From positions 8,759,501 through 8,823,500 of the forward strand of contig NZ_CP077970.1 of NCBI RefSeq assembly GCF_024758505.1: a DNA stretch of 64,000 bases. The letters run 5' to 3'. Origin of the DNA: Bradyrhizobium arachidis (lineage in GTDB: Bacteria > Pseudomonadota > Alphaproteobacteria > Rhizobiales > Xanthobacteraceae). Within the stretch, counting starts at the first letter, position 1, and the number at the start of each line of letters is the position of its first letter. The position numbers were made by a program, and so were the translations under genes. Of this stretch, positions 26,083 through 35,218 are shown piece after piece. Below the pieces are notes generated by a model. It saw nothing but the letters and a program-made list of their open reading frames with translations, had not been told where the DNA came from and did not search any database.

Positions 26083-26385
26083 CTTCCGTCTCCAAAATGC
26101 TGTTGATTCGAAAAGACCTGGCTTCGCCCAAGAAGGGCGTCGCGACTTGCAATGCCGCGGCCGGTCGCCGCGCGAGTACGCCAATCACTACGATTTAAGA
26201 TTGCATCCTACGCGATCATCGGCCGACGAGAAACGTCTTTTTTGGCTCGCCGATGCGGCCAGTTCAGCCGGGAGACCTCCGTGTCGAGAGACTAACCGCC
26301 CCCATGATTATGGGTGTTGCAACGCGCGCGCGGCGGCTAAGCTTGGCACCGGCGCCGCGGGGGACGCGTGGCCGGGGTTTTTGCG
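26083..26385. other. Divergent intergenic region between the peptidase and the two-component system
   Basis: About 300 bases hold no supported gene and must contain the promoters for both directions. I see no convincing promoter hexamers, operator dyad or RNA structure in it. Confidence 0.4.
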
Positions 26386-27057
26386 ATGACGGACCAAGGC
26401 GAGACGGCCGACACCATCACCATCCTGCTGGTCGAGGACGATGCGCCGACCTGCTGGCGGCTGCAGGATGCGCTGGTGAAGGCGGGCTACGAGGTGCGGA
26501 CCGCCGGTACGCTCGGTCAGGCCCGCAACACCCTCGATGACGCGGCACCGCGCGTGCTGTTGACCGATCTGCGCCTTCCCGACGGGCACGGGATCGAACT
26601 GATCCGCGAGACCAGGCGGCGCTTTCCCGACACCGAGATCATGGTGATATCAGCGCTGGGCGACGAGGAGAGCGTGATCTCCGCCATTACCGTCGGCGCC
26701 ACCGGCTATCTGCTGAAGGACGCCTTCCCGACCGACATCGCCACCACCGTGCGCGACCTCGTGGCCGGGCATTCGCCGATCTCGGCCTCGATCGCACGCT
26801 TCATCGTGCGGCGAACCCAGACGTCCGCCGAGCCCCCGCCCGGCCCCGCGCTCAACACGGCCAAATTGACCCCGCGCGAGATCGACATCCTCTGGGGCAT
26901 CGCCAAAGGCTTCAGTTACGCCGAGATCGCAAGCCATCTCGGCCTGTCGCGCCAGACCGTGCCCGGGCACATCAAGAACATCTACCGCAAGCTCGAGGTC
27001 CATACCCGCAGCGAAGCGGTGTTCGAGGCCGTGCAGCAGGGCCTGATCAAGCTGTGA
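26386..27057 (+). CDS. NarL/FixJ-type response regulator
   Basis: The 223-residue regulator has a receiver domain with the acidic pocket LLVEDDA, phospho-acceptor Asp61 in LLTDLRLPDG, and Lys in YLLKDAFP. A LuxR-type HTH follows (KLTPREIDILWGIAKGFSYA and HLGLSRQTVPGHIKNIYRKL). The recognition helix reads QTVPGHI where most relatives have TVKTHI, a minor deviation. A GTG at 26368 could add six residues. The stop overlaps the GTG start of the kinase gene as GTGA, so the pair is coupled. Confidence 0.92.
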   Translation: MTDQGETADTITILLVEDDAPTCWRLQDALVKAGYEVRTAGTLGQARNTLDDAAPRVLLTDLRLPDGHGIELIRETRRRFPDTEIMVISALGDEESVISAITVGATGYLLKDAFPTDIATTVRDLVAGHSPISASIARFIVRRTQTSAEPPPGPALNTAKLTPREIDILWGIAKGFSYAEIASHLGLSRQTVPGHIKNIYRKLEVHTRSEAVFEAVQQGLIKL

Positions 27058-28997
27058 GCGATGTCGCGGCGAAGCCGGTCGTCTCGGCATGGACGCGACG
27101 GCGGTTGCGGCTTTCGCGCCTCGTCCCCTATCTGCTGCTGCAGGCGCTGATCGTGATCGCCTGTGTCCTGATGCTGCGGCTGGTGCCGCCTGATGATCCC
27201 GACGATTATGCCGTCTCGGAATTCTCGCTGGTCGAGGACGGTGCGACGCGCTCCGTGACGCTGCCGCATTTCACCTCGTCACGCTACTCTCTTGCAGATC
27301 CGCCGATCTATGCCGGCACGTTCACGCGAGCGCCCGGCGATGCGAAGACGGCATGGTCGGTGTTCCTGCCGCGGTTCAGCAATGCGGTCGAGGTCGCGGT
27401 CAACGGCGTCGTGGTGCTCGACAGCAGGCGCGACGACACCGCCAACCGGCCCGACCGCAACACGCCGCAGATCGTGGTGATCCCCTCTTCACTGCTGCGC
27501 GACGGCAGCAATCAGATCACGCTGCGGCTGTTCGTGTGGGGACCGCTAAAAGGCTTTCTCGATACCGTCTATGTCGGGCCGGACGACAAATTGCGGGATG
27601 CCTACGACACACGGGCGCTGCTGTTCGTCACGGTGCCGGTGGTGCTGTCGGCGTGGCAATCGCTGCTCGCCGTGATCCTCGCCATCATGTGGCTGATGCG
27701 GCGGCGCGAGCCGGTCTACGGCGTGCTCGCGCTCGGAATGCTGGTCGGCGCGGTGCAAGCCTTCGTGCCGCCGCCAGTGCCGCCCGCACCCTATCCGCGG
27801 ATCGCCGCCATCCTGCTCGCCTCGGCGCCGATCGAGAGTGCGCTCGTCGTCGTGTTCGCGGTGCTGTTCTTCGGCTGGCGCTGGCCGCGCCTTGGGCTGC
27901 TGATCTTCGCACCGGGCCTGACCATCTTCATGGTCGGGCTGTTCGCCAGCCAGCCCTTGCCGCGCATCGTGTTTCTGTTTCTGGGCGTGCCGACGGTGGG
28001 CGTGTGCCTGATGCTGCTCGCAATCATCGTCACCAGGGCCGTGATCAAGCGGCAGGATGCGGCGAGTTTCGTTTTCGGCTGCGCCGTCACCATCGTGCTG
28101 ACCTGCTGGTTCCACGACATGCTGCAGGTGTTCGAGATCATCCAGGACGAGCGCACCTTCGTCACGCGGCTGTCCTATTCGGCGATGCTGGTCGCGATCG
28201 GCGCTGGTCTCACCTGGCGCTTTGCGCGCGCGCTGAACCAGGTCGACAGCTTTGCCGGCCAGCTCGTCACGCGCGTGCGCGAGGCCGAGGAGCGGCTGAA
28301 GGCGAGCTTCGTCCGCGAAGAGGAGCGCGCGCGCGCCGCCGCGCTTGCCAACGAACGCACCCGGCTGATGCGCGACCTGCATGACGGCCTCGGCGGCCAG
28401 CTCATCAGCATCGTCGCGCTGTCCGAGCGCGGCAACACGGGCGCGACCATCACGGATGCGGCGCGGGCCGCATTGAAGGATCTGCGGCTCGTCATCGATT
28501 CCATGGACGACATCGGCGGCGATCTGATGCTCGCGCTCGGCTCCTGGCGCGAGCGCGCGGCAGCCCAGCTCAGGCCGCACGACATCGCGCTCGATTGGCG
28601 CGTGACCTCGCCGCAAGGCCTCCCCCTGCACCCGGAGCTGCGGCCCTGGCACGTCATCCAGATCGTGCGCATCCTGGACGAGGCCGTGACCAACGCAGTC
28701 AAGCATGCCTCCGCCCGACATATCAAAGTGACGATCGAAACGCTGGACGGCGGGCCGGACGGCCCGTACGGCGTCATCAGCATCGAGGACGACGGCAAGG
28801 GCTTTGCACTTGCCGTCAATGGTGCGGACAATGGCGAAGCGCTCGCGGCCGGCCTGGCCGCGCGCGGCCTGCGCAACATGAAGAGCCGCGCGGCACGCTG
28901 CGGCGCCGCGCTCGACATCGGCTCCGGACCCACGGGCACAAGCGTGCGGCTGCAATTGCCGCAGCGCTTTCCCGACAATGATGCGGCGTCGCGCTGA
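27054..28997 (+). CDS. 7TM sensor histidine kinase (HisKA_3/HATPase)
   Basis: The 647-residue kinase begins with a GTG overlapping the regulator stop. A TM at about residues 22-44 is followed by a ~150-residue extracytoplasmic domain that looks like a jelly-roll carbohydrate-binding or 7TMR-DISM extracellular domain (AVEVAVNGVVVLD, NQITLRLFVWGP). Then come about seven TM helices (195-400), a coiled coil rich in Arg/Glu, the H-box RLMRDLHDGLGGQL with His443, and an ATPase domain with N-box LDEAVTNAVKHASA and SIEDDGKGF. It should phosphorylate the adjacent NarL-type regulator. The ligand is unknown. Confidence 0.88.
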   Translation: MSDVAAKPVVSAWTRRRLRLSRLVPYLLLQALIVIACVLMLRLVPPDDPDDYAVSEFSLVEDGATRSVTLPHFTSSRYSLADPPIYAGTFTRAPGDAKTAWSVFLPRFSNAVEVAVNGVVVLDSRRDDTANRPDRNTPQIVVIPSSLLRDGSNQITLRLFVWGPLKGFLDTVYVGPDDKLRDAYDTRALLFVTVPVVLSAWQSLLAVILAIMWLMRRREPVYGVLALGMLVGAVQAFVPPPVPPAPYPRIAAILLASAPIESALVVVFAVLFFGWRWPRLGLLIFAPGLTIFMVGLFASQPLPRIVFLFLGVPTVGVCLMLLAIIVTRAVIKRQDAASFVFGCAVTIVLTCWFHDMLQVFEIIQDERTFVTRLSYSAMLVAIGAGLTWRFARALNQVDSFAGQLVTRVREAEERLKASFVREEERARAAALANERTRLMRDLHDGLGGQLISIVALSERGNTGATITDAARAALKDLRLVIDSMDDIGGDLMLALGSWRERAAAQLRPHDIALDWRVTSPQGLPLHPELRPWHVIQIVRILDEAVTNAVKHASARHIKVTIETLDGGPDGPYGVISIEDDGKGFALAVNGADNGEALAAGLAARGLRNMKSRAARCGAALDIGSGPTGTSVRLQLPQRFPDNDAASR

Positions 28998-29079
28998 AGC
29001 GCGATGATCATCACCGCGCTTCATCTCCTTTGAGCGCGATCTTTTCGGAAAACCGCTGCACACTTTTCCGGATCGCGCT
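28995..29079. repeat. Composite double-hairpin intergenic repeat, copy B
   Basis: The first hairpin (28995-29003 with 29015-29023, TGAAGCGCG) begins at the kinase stop codon. The second dyad spans 29033-29079 with arms AGCGCGATC/GATCGCGCT and inner GGAAAA/TTTTCC. The layout equals copy A at 22528-22610, but the outer arms differ with compensating changes. Confidence 0.75.
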
Positions 29080-29204
29080 AACGAAGAAGGCCCCCTCCCC
29101 GCCGTGTGGGGCGCGCGGAGAGAGGGTCGGGACGGGATCTTGTCCTACGATGGACGGGGGGTTCGTACGCAGGCGATCCCTTCGCCCGAATGGATCGACA
29201 GCGC

Positions 29205-29480
29205 TTAGCGCACGCCGACGCGGTTGACCGGGCCGCCGCGGTTCATGGGCGTGCCGGCACGAACGCCGACGCCGGGCGCGCCGACACCGGGGGTGACGAC
29301 GGCTGCCGCGGCAACCGGCGCGGCCGGCGCAACCACGACTGCCGCAGTCGGCCGCACCACGCAGCCCTTGGGTACGCCGACCGTCTTGCAGTACACCACC
29401 GCCTGCGCCGGCGCGCTCGCGAAGGTCACCAGCGCCACAACCGTCAGCCCAGCGCACAGCACGAATGCTTGTCTCAACAT
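29205..29480 (-). CDS. Small secreted Ala/Val/Pro-rich protein
   Basis: The ATG at 29480 is preceded by GGAGAG and gives 91 residues. The signal peptide ends near APAQA (about residue 27). The mature part begins VVYCKTVGVPKGCVVRP with two Cys eleven or so residues apart, then an Ala/Val/Pro/Gly-rich tail (VGAPGVGVRAGTPMNRGG). It belongs to a type of low-complexity small exported protein common in Bradyrhizobium; function unknown. Confidence 0.65.
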   Translation of the reverse strand: MLRQAFVLCAGLTVVALVTFASAPAQAVVYCKTVGVPKGCVVRPTAAVVVAPAAPVAAAAVVTPGVGAPGVGVRAGTPMNRGGPVNRVGVR

Positions 29481-29722
29481 CTCTCCGCTCCTCATTGTCG
29501 TGCGGCTTGCGATGCGAACCACCGCTTCTCGCAGCCGACGTGCAGGCTAAATGGCAAAAGACGGCGCGCCGATACATGCCATGAAGATGGGGTACGACGC
29601 GTGCGCTGCTCGAGAAGGGCCTTTCCCGATGCCATGAACATGGCATGGCCCTGAGCGGACCTGCGCGACAAGTTCGCGCCGCTTGATTTCAAGCCGGACA
29701 ACGAACCCCAATGAGGCCCCTC

Positions 29723-29947
29723 ATGAAGATTTCAGTCATTGCTGCGCTGCTGCTTGCATCGACCATCCTGCCTGCGTCAGCCCAATCCGGACCCACGCCG
29801 CAAGAGCAGATGGCCTGCCGCGGCGATGCCAGCAAATTCTGTGCGGAGCATATCGGCAAGCCGCCGCAGATGAACGCCTGCCTGCGCGAGAACAAGGCAA
29901 AGCTGTCGGACTCCTGCCGCAAGGTCGTCGAGTCGCACGGCGGTTAG
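29723..29947 (+). CDS. Small secreted Cys-rich-repeat protein
   Basis: From the ATG at 29723 (GAGG upstream; another in-frame ATG is at 29711) this is a 74-residue protein. Its signal peptide is cleaved near ASAQS. The mature part has one Cys-rich repeat of the PF00839 type: MACRGDASKFCAEHIG, MNACLRENKAKLSDSC. Four Cys would form two disulfides in the periplasm. Function unknown. Confidence 0.75.
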   Translation: MKISVIAALLLASTILPASAQSGPTPQEQMACRGDASKFCAEHIGKPPQMNACLRENKAKLSDSCRKVVESHGG

Positions 29948-30003
29948 GCGCACGCTATTCCGGAGCGCGCTGAATGCGCGCCCGGACCAGCCCGCGTTAA
30001 GCG

Positions 30004-30651
30004 TCAGTCGTCGTCATCGGAGCCGAACAGCCTGATCTGCGGCAAGGCGGGACGGCGGCTTGCGATGAATTCGCGGGACTCGGAATCCTCGCGCACGCTG
30101 CGCGCGACGTCGTTCCAGTCGGTGCGGTCACGCGGCTCGCGCATCTCCTGACGGCGCCGCTCCGCCCAATGCTGCCGCCGCTCGGCCCGGCGCTGCTCGC
30201 GAGCTGCGCGCTTCACGTCGGACTCGCTCGCTTTGGCGTACGCATTTTCAGGCGCGGCAGGCGTCTCGCGCGCGGCCTGCTGCTCGGCGGGCTTTGCCGC
30301 TGGAGCTGCCGGCGCAGCAGCAGTGTTCGCCGTCTTCGCGTCATTGGCCGCGGGTGCCGGCACCGACGGTTCGGTACTCGCCGTTTTGGTCTGAGGCTCG
30401 GCTTGCGCGGGCGGCAGGATCGCCGCGCCGAATGCCTGCGAGCCCCTCAGATACTGCACGCGTTCGGATGGCGCACGTGCTGCAACGGCAGCCACCGGCT
30501 CCGTGCGCGCCTCATACTTGGCGGTGTCGGGACCCTGCTTGGACGTCACGGGATGCATGATGTTGCCGGCGATAAGGCCGCCGCCAAGACCAATGGCGAT
30601 GGCCGCGACGATCGTTCCGGCGCCGACGAAATAGGCTGTCGAAGCGCGCAT
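30004..30651 (-). CDS. Membrane-anchored low-complexity protein (215 aa)
   Basis: The protein has one N-terminal hydrophobic Gly/Ala/Ile-rich segment (FVGAGTIVAAIAIGLGGGL, about residues 8-26). An Ala/Pro/Lys-rich middle follows, then a strongly basic helix (RAAREQRRAERRQHWAERRR, about 148-167), and the end is acidic (GSDDDD). It is probably anchored in the inner membrane with the rest exposed. No domain recognised. A similar anchored protein gene lies just upstream on the same strand (30777-31454), and the two may be co-transcribed. Confidence 0.6.
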   Translation of the reverse strand: MRASTAYFVGAGTIVAAIAIGLGGGLIAGNIMHPVTSKQGPDTAKYEARTEPVAAVAARAPSERVQYLRGSQAFGAAILPPAQAEPQTKTASTEPSVPAPAANDAKTANTAAAPAAPAAKPAEQQAARETPAAPENAYAKASESDVKRAAREQRRAERRQHWAERRRQEMREPRDRTDWNDVARSVREDSESREFIASRRPALPQIRLFGSDDDD

Positions 30652-30776
30652 TGATCCACTCCCTCTTTGGAGCGGGCAACGCGTGGCGCAAATCGATGTT
30701 CCGGGAACGCGATGGACGGTCGGGAAAAAGCGGCAGTTCCGCCCGCGAAATGCGAGCGGAAGAGCCTGCGGGCGCG

Positions 30777-31454
30777 TCAGATCTGCTGTGCGACCTTCTC
30801 AAGCCCGATGATGCGGGCGAGCTTGCGGACCTCTTCCTTCTGGTCCTCGCGTAGCTGGAACAGCAGCGGCATCGCGGCCGACTTCAACTGCTGGACCTCC
30901 TGGCTGTCTGGATCGAGCTGCACGCCCTGCACTTGCGGATTGCTGAGCTTGTTCGCCTGAATCTTTCGCGCGACGTTGCGCAGCGCAGTCTCGACGGAGG
31001 GCCAGTAATATTCCTGCGACGAGGACAGCTTCAGCCGGTCCTTGATGCCGGCAATCTGCACGTCCGATAGCAGCGAGTAAGCTTTCTGCGGCTGCGGCTT
31101 TGCAACCACCTTCGGCTTGGCCGGCGCTTCGGAAGCCTGGGCCGGCGCCTCGGATGCGCTCGCCTTCGGCATCGGGAAATCGGACGGCGTGGCGGCGGCA
31201 AAGGCCTGGCGCAGCGGTTCGGTCAGAGCCGGCACCTGGACGGGCTCGATCGCGGCGGAGGCGAGCGCCAGGGTCGGAATGTTGAGCCGGTCGGCCTTGG
31301 CGGCGCGGTTGGTGACGAGCGGCTTCGGCGCGGGCTGGGCGGCGACCATCTCGGCGGTGACGGCAGGGACGCTGTCGCGGCCCAGAATGGCGGTGGCGAC
31401 GGCGCCGAGGACGAGGATACAGGTCAGAACGACGATGGTGATGGCTTTCGACAA
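30777..31454 (-). CDS. Membrane-anchored or secreted hypothetical protein (225 aa)
   Basis: The start is a TTG at 31454 with GGAGAG upstream. A hydrophobic N-terminus (ITIVVLTCILVLGAVATAIL, about residues 5-24) is followed by an Ala/Pro/Lys-rich linker. A helical C-terminal domain of about 95 residues contains LLSDVQIAGIKDRLKLSSSQ and QLREDQKEEVRKLARIIGLE. The C-terminal pattern loosely resembles helical Spy/LTXXQ-type periplasmic proteins, but I cannot confirm the family. Confidence 0.55.
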   Translation of the reverse strand: MSKAITIVVLTCILVLGAVATAILGRDSVPAVTAEMVAAQPAPKPLVTNRAAKADRLNIPTLALASAAIEPVQVPALTEPLRQAFAAATPSDFPMPKASASEAPAQASEAPAKPKVVAKPQPQKAYSLLSDVQIAGIKDRLKLSSSQEYYWPSVETALRNVARKIQANKLSNPQVQGVQLDPDSQEVQQLKSAAMPLLFQLREDQKEEVRKLARIIGLEKVAQQI

Positions 31455-31588
31455 ACGTCTCTCCGCGACCTGCTCTTCACGTTCACGTCAAAACTGCCCG
31501 GAAACTGGGCGGGAATTAAGGCGCAAGCTGTTGCGCGAGGCGACATCCGGCTGGATTGCGGCGACAAAGGCCGGAAAATTCAATGAAA

Positions 31589-31840
31589 TCAGGCGGCTGC
31601 GGCGAGATCGTAGGCATCCTGGATGTCGGCGACGATCTCGGAGGCCTCCCACACCGCGCGCGGCTCGACCGATTGCAGGGTGACGGTCCAGTTACCGCCC
31701 CGGCGGGTGCGGGGCACGCTGACGATGTCGAAGCGCACCTTGCGGCAGAGCGGATGCCGCGCGAGCGCATGCGCCACGCGAACCCGGATTTCGTCGAGCG
31801 TTGCCCGCGTCTTGGTGGTGCTGAGAAAGTCGTAGTCCAT
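31589..31840 (-). CDS. Hypothetical protein (83 aa)
   Basis: The ATG at 31840 follows GGGGGTAGGCG and opens an 83-residue soluble protein. It has a basic middle (RVAHALARHPLCRKVRFDIV) and a strand-rich part (GGNWTVTLQSVEPRAVWEAS). The alternation helix-strand-strand-helix would fit a small alpha/beta fold. No family recognised. It is divergent from the membrane protein at 31914. Confidence 0.6.
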   Translation of the reverse strand: MDYDFLSTTKTRATLDEIRVRVAHALARHPLCRKVRFDIVSVPRTRRGGNWTVTLQSVEPRAVWEASEIVADIQDAYDLAAAA

Positions 31841-31913
31841 CGCCTACCCCCTTTGGTCCTGACCGGCGGCCTTAAGGGGGATTCTGGGATCGCCATGGTT
31901 AATGTGCCGTTAA

Positions 31914-32597
31914 ATGGCCTCCTTCGACGGCCTCGAACGCGCGGCATGGGGCGTGCGACCAAGCCGCATGTCAGTCACCAACGCGCGCGCGGCATCGGTC
32001 CGCATCCCGCTTCTGGCCTGTCTCGCGACCTCGGGGCTGGCGCTCGCGCTGGCCGCGTTCGAGCTGCCGATGTCGGACTTTCCCTCGGGCCTCGTGCTCG
32101 CGCTACTGCCGCTGCTGGTGGTGGCGTTTCCCCTCTGCGGATTGTGGTCGCTGTTTCTGCTGACGCGCATCCGCGCGCGCGGTGCAAAATTCGCCCTGCC
32201 CTTCGCCGTCTGCGTCGCGACGCTGGCCGCGCTCGCCTATGTCCCGTTCACGCAAATCTGGCTGCAGACGAACTTCTGGTGGCACCGCACGTCGCGCGAA
32301 CGGATCGTCGCGCGGGTCGAAGCCGGCGAGCTCGTTCCGAACGTCGCGCACAACGCCCGGCTGATCGCGTTGCCGCGCGAGGCACGCAACGTATCGGCCG
32401 GCGGCGAGATCGTCGTCGATCAAGGCGGCGACGGCACCTACGTCCTGTTCCTCACCTTGCGCGGCTTCCGCCACACCTTCTCCGGTTTCCTGCACGTGCC
32501 GAAGGGCGGCGATGCCGCAAAATTCTTCGAGTTCGAGGACGAGCCGCCGCGGCAGGCCGTACGCTATGGCGAGCAATGGTACTTTGTCGCGAACTAG
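31914..32597 (+). CDS. Hypothetical membrane protein
   Basis: Up to 227 residues; an ATG at 31968 would give 209. Three hydrophobic segments lie near residues 30-55, 60-82 and 92-112 (for example LPLLVVAFPLCGLWSLFLLT). A soluble C-terminal domain follows with DQGGDGTYVLFLTLRGFRHT. No domain recognised. Its stop codon overlaps the stop of the convergent nitronate monooxygenase gene in the palindrome CTAG (32594-32597). Confidence 0.6.
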   Translation: MASFDGLERAAWGVRPSRMSVTNARAASVRIPLLACLATSGLALALAAFELPMSDFPSGLVLALLPLLVVAFPLCGLWSLFLLTRIRARGAKFALPFAVCVATLAALAYVPFTQIWLQTNFWWHRTSRERIVARVEAGELVPNVAHNARLIALPREARNVSAGGEIVVDQGGDGTYVLFLTLRGFRHTFSGFLHVPKGGDAAKFFEFEDEPPRQAVRYGEQWYFVAN

Positions 32598-33559
32598 GCC
32601 CCGCCGGCCCCGCGATACTCCGACAGTGTGCGCGCGACGAGATCGTCGACGGCCGGGACATCCATCACGCCCGAGGTCGAATGACCGCCGCTCCAGATGT
32701 CGCGCCAGCGTTTTGGGCGGTTCTCGCGCGCGGTGATGTCGATATCCTTGCCGATGTCGATCGCGCCGCGCGCGGGCAGATCGTCGGGATCAAGACCGGC
32801 GGCGACGATCGATGGCTTCAGCATGTTGGTCTGAAGACCCGTGAACGCCGTGGTCAGCAGGATGTCGTCGGCACTCGCCTCCACAAGCATCTGCTTGTAG
32901 CGCTCGTCCGCCAGGCTCTCGCGCGTGGCGATGAATTTTGTCCCCATATAGGCGAGGTCGCAGCCGAGCACCTCGGCCGCATGCAGCGCATGGCCGTCGC
33001 TGATGCCGCCCGCGAGCACGATGACGCCGTCATAGAACGACCGCACCGCGCGCACGAAGGCGAACGGGTTGAGCCATCCGGTCTGACCGCCCGCACCGGC
33101 CGTGAGCAGCACGAGCCCATCGGCACCCGCTTCCGCCGCGCGCTCGGCGTGGCGGATCGAGGCGACGTCGGCGAACACCAGCGCGCCGGCATCATGCAGC
33201 GGCTTCAACACCGGCGCAGGCGAGCCGACGGAGGTGATGACGATCTCGGGCTTGTGACGCAGCAGCAGCTTCACATCCTGCTCCAGCCGGGCATTGGAAC
33301 GGTGCACGATCAGATTCGGACAGACCGGCGCCGCCTTGCGGCCGCTTGTGTCGGCGTGCTGCTGCAGGCGCGTCTCGATCTCCGTGAGCCATTCGCCGAG
33401 TTGTTCCGTGCTGCGGCAATTCACGGTCGGAAAGCTGCCGATCACGCCGTTGCGGCACGCAGCCACGACGAGCTCGAGGCCTGACACGAGAAACATCGGC
33501 GCGGCGATCAGGGGAAGGGTCAATCGCTCGCGGAATCGATCGAGACGTTTCGATTTCAA
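32594..33559 (-). CDS. Nitronate monooxygenase-like FMN enzyme, copy 1
   Basis: The 321-residue TIM-barrel protein belongs to the NMO/2-nitropropane dioxygenase family. It has LTLPLIAAPMFLVSG at the N-terminus, GVIGSFPTVNCR, the phosphate-binding GADGLVLLTAGAGGQTG block, and VLAGGISDGHAL. The start is TTG at 33559, placed by a strong GGAGG site 9 bases upstream. It is divergent from an acyl-CoA ligase gene and has a paralog at 36633-37601. It may oxidise a nitroalkane or an enoyl/CoA-related substrate; the assignment is by family only. Confidence 0.85.
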   Translation of the reverse strand: MKSKRLDRFRERLTLPLIAAPMFLVSGLELVVAACRNGVIGSFPTVNCRSTEQLGEWLTEIETRLQQHADTSGRKAAPVCPNLIVHRSNARLEQDVKLLLRHKPEIVITSVGSPAPVLKPLHDAGALVFADVASIRHAERAAEAGADGLVLLTAGAGGQTGWLNPFAFVRAVRSFYDGVIVLAGGISDGHALHAAEVLGCDLAYMGTKFIATRESLADERYKQMLVEASADDILLTTAFTGLQTNMLKPSIVAAGLDPDDLPARGAIDIGKDIDITARENRPKRWRDIWSGGHSTSGVMDVPAVDDLVARTLSEYRGAGGA

Positions 33560-33655
33560 GCGTTCCTCCGCGCTTCCAAGCCGCAGTCATTGTGCTAGCG
33601 TTGCCGACAACATTGGCACGGCAAGCGGCCGATGACAAAAACAACGAGGAAACAG

Positions 33656-35218
33656 ATGTCCGATCCGCTCCACGCATCTCAACCGACTTGTGCGCAGACG
33701 CTACGCGCGCTGTCGCGCTACCCCGGCCGCACAGCGTTCAGTTGGCCCGGCGGTTCGATGACCTACCAGGGCGCCATCGACCTGATCGGACGGATCCAGG
33801 GCGTGTTCATGCGGCTTGGACTTCAGCCCGGCGCGCGCGTCGCGTTCCTCACCGCCAATCGCGCCGACACCTGGTGCGCCGGCAATGCCGCGCAATTGGC
33901 GCGCCTCTGCATCACCTGGCTGCATCCGCTGGGATCGCTGGAAGACCAGCTCTTCCAGCTCGAGGATTCCGAGGCCGAAGTGCTGGTGGTCGATGCGAGC
34001 GCCTTCCGCGATCGCGGCGGCGAGCTCGCTGCGAAGGCGGGCCGGCTGAAAGCGGTGTTCACCATGGGGCCAGCCGGCTACGGCGTCGATCTGCTGGCGG
34101 CGATCGAGAACGCGGGACACGCCAGCGCGCAGTGCCTCGCTGGCCTCGACGATCTCTCCACGCTGAACTACACCGGCGGCACCACCGGCAAATCCAAGGG
34201 CGCGTTGCGCTATCACCGCGAAAATGCTGGAGCCGCCGCCGCGATCCTCGCCGATTTCGAGATTCCCGACGCCGCGCGCTATCTCACGGTCGCGCCGATC
34301 AGCCATGTCGCGGGCACGAAGGTGCTGCCGACCCTGATGCGCGGCGGCACCGTGCACATGCTGAAAGGTTTTGATCCCGAGGCGGTGCTTGCGACGATCG
34401 CGCGCGAGCGCATCAACTTCACCCTGTTCGTACCGACCATGATCTATGTGCTGCTCGATCAGCCCTCGCTCGGCAAGACCGACCTGTCCTCGCTCGAGCT
34501 CGTGCTCTATGGCGCATCCGCGATGTCGCCAAGCCGGCTGGTCGAGGGCATCGAGCGCATCGGCCCGGTGTTCTCGCAGCTCTACGGCCAGACCGAATGC
34601 TATCCGGTCTCGGTGCTGCGCAAGTCGGATCACGATCCCAAGACGCCGGAGCTGTTCTTGTCGTGCGGCTTCCCGATCGCGGCGTGCGAGGTGAAAATCC
34701 TCGACGACGACGACCAGGAGGTGAAGACGGGCGATGCCGGCGAAATCTGCGTGCGCGCCCCGCATGTGATGGCCGAGTACTGGAAGCGTCCGGACATCAC
34801 CGCGGAGACGCTGAAAAACGGCTGGGTGCACACCGGCGACATCGCGCGCAAGGACGAGCGCGGCTACATGTTCATCCTCGACCGCAAGAAGGACATGATC
34901 GTCTCGGGCGGCTTCAACATCTTTCCGCGCGAGGTCGAGGACGTGCTGTCGCAGCACGCCGACGTCGCGATGGTTGCGGTCGTCGGCATACCCGACGACA
35001 AGTGGGGCGAAGCGGTCACCGCGATCGTCGTGCCGCGTGACGGCGCGAACCCCAATGCGGACGAGCTGATCAACCTCGTGAAGTCGAAGAAGGGATCGGC
35101 GCATGCGCCGAAGCAGATCCAGTTCGTCAAGCAGTTGCCGATGACCGGCGTCGGCAAGGTCGACAAGAAGGTGCTGCGCGCGAGCTTCTGGAGCGGGCGA
35201 GACCGGATGGTGGGGTAA
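33656..35218 (+). CDS. Acyl-CoA synthetase (AMP-binding family)
   Basis: The 520-residue ligase activates a carboxylic acid to its CoA thioester through an acyl-AMP. Core motifs are YTGGTTGKSKGALRYH (P-loop), YGQTECYP (A5), TGDIARKDERGYMFILDRKK (A7/A8) and the C-terminal catalytic Lys in GVGKVDKKVLR. I start at the ATG at 33656, with GAGGAAAC upstream, rather than 24 bases earlier. The substrate is likely a medium or aromatic acid. Neighbours are two NMO-like enzymes and a thioesterase, suggesting a small degradation cluster. Confidence 0.9.
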   Translation: MSDPLHASQPTCAQTLRALSRYPGRTAFSWPGGSMTYQGAIDLIGRIQGVFMRLGLQPGARVAFLTANRADTWCAGNAAQLARLCITWLHPLGSLEDQLFQLEDSEAEVLVVDASAFRDRGGELAAKAGRLKAVFTMGPAGYGVDLLAAIENAGHASAQCLAGLDDLSTLNYTGGTTGKSKGALRYHRENAGAAAAILADFEIPDAARYLTVAPISHVAGTKVLPTLMRGGTVHMLKGFDPEAVLATIARERINFTLFVPTMIYVLLDQPSLGKTDLSSLELVLYGASAMSPSRLVEGIERIGPVFSQLYGQTECYPVSVLRKSDHDPKTPELFLSCGFPIAACEVKILDDDDQEVKTGDAGEICVRAPHVMAEYWKRPDITAETLKNGWVHTGDIARKDERGYMFILDRKKDMIVSGGFNIFPREVEDVLSQHADVAMVAVVGIPDDKWGEAVTAIVVPRDGANPNADELINLVKSKKGSAHAPKQIQFVKQLPMTGVGKVDKKVLRASFWSGRDRMVG

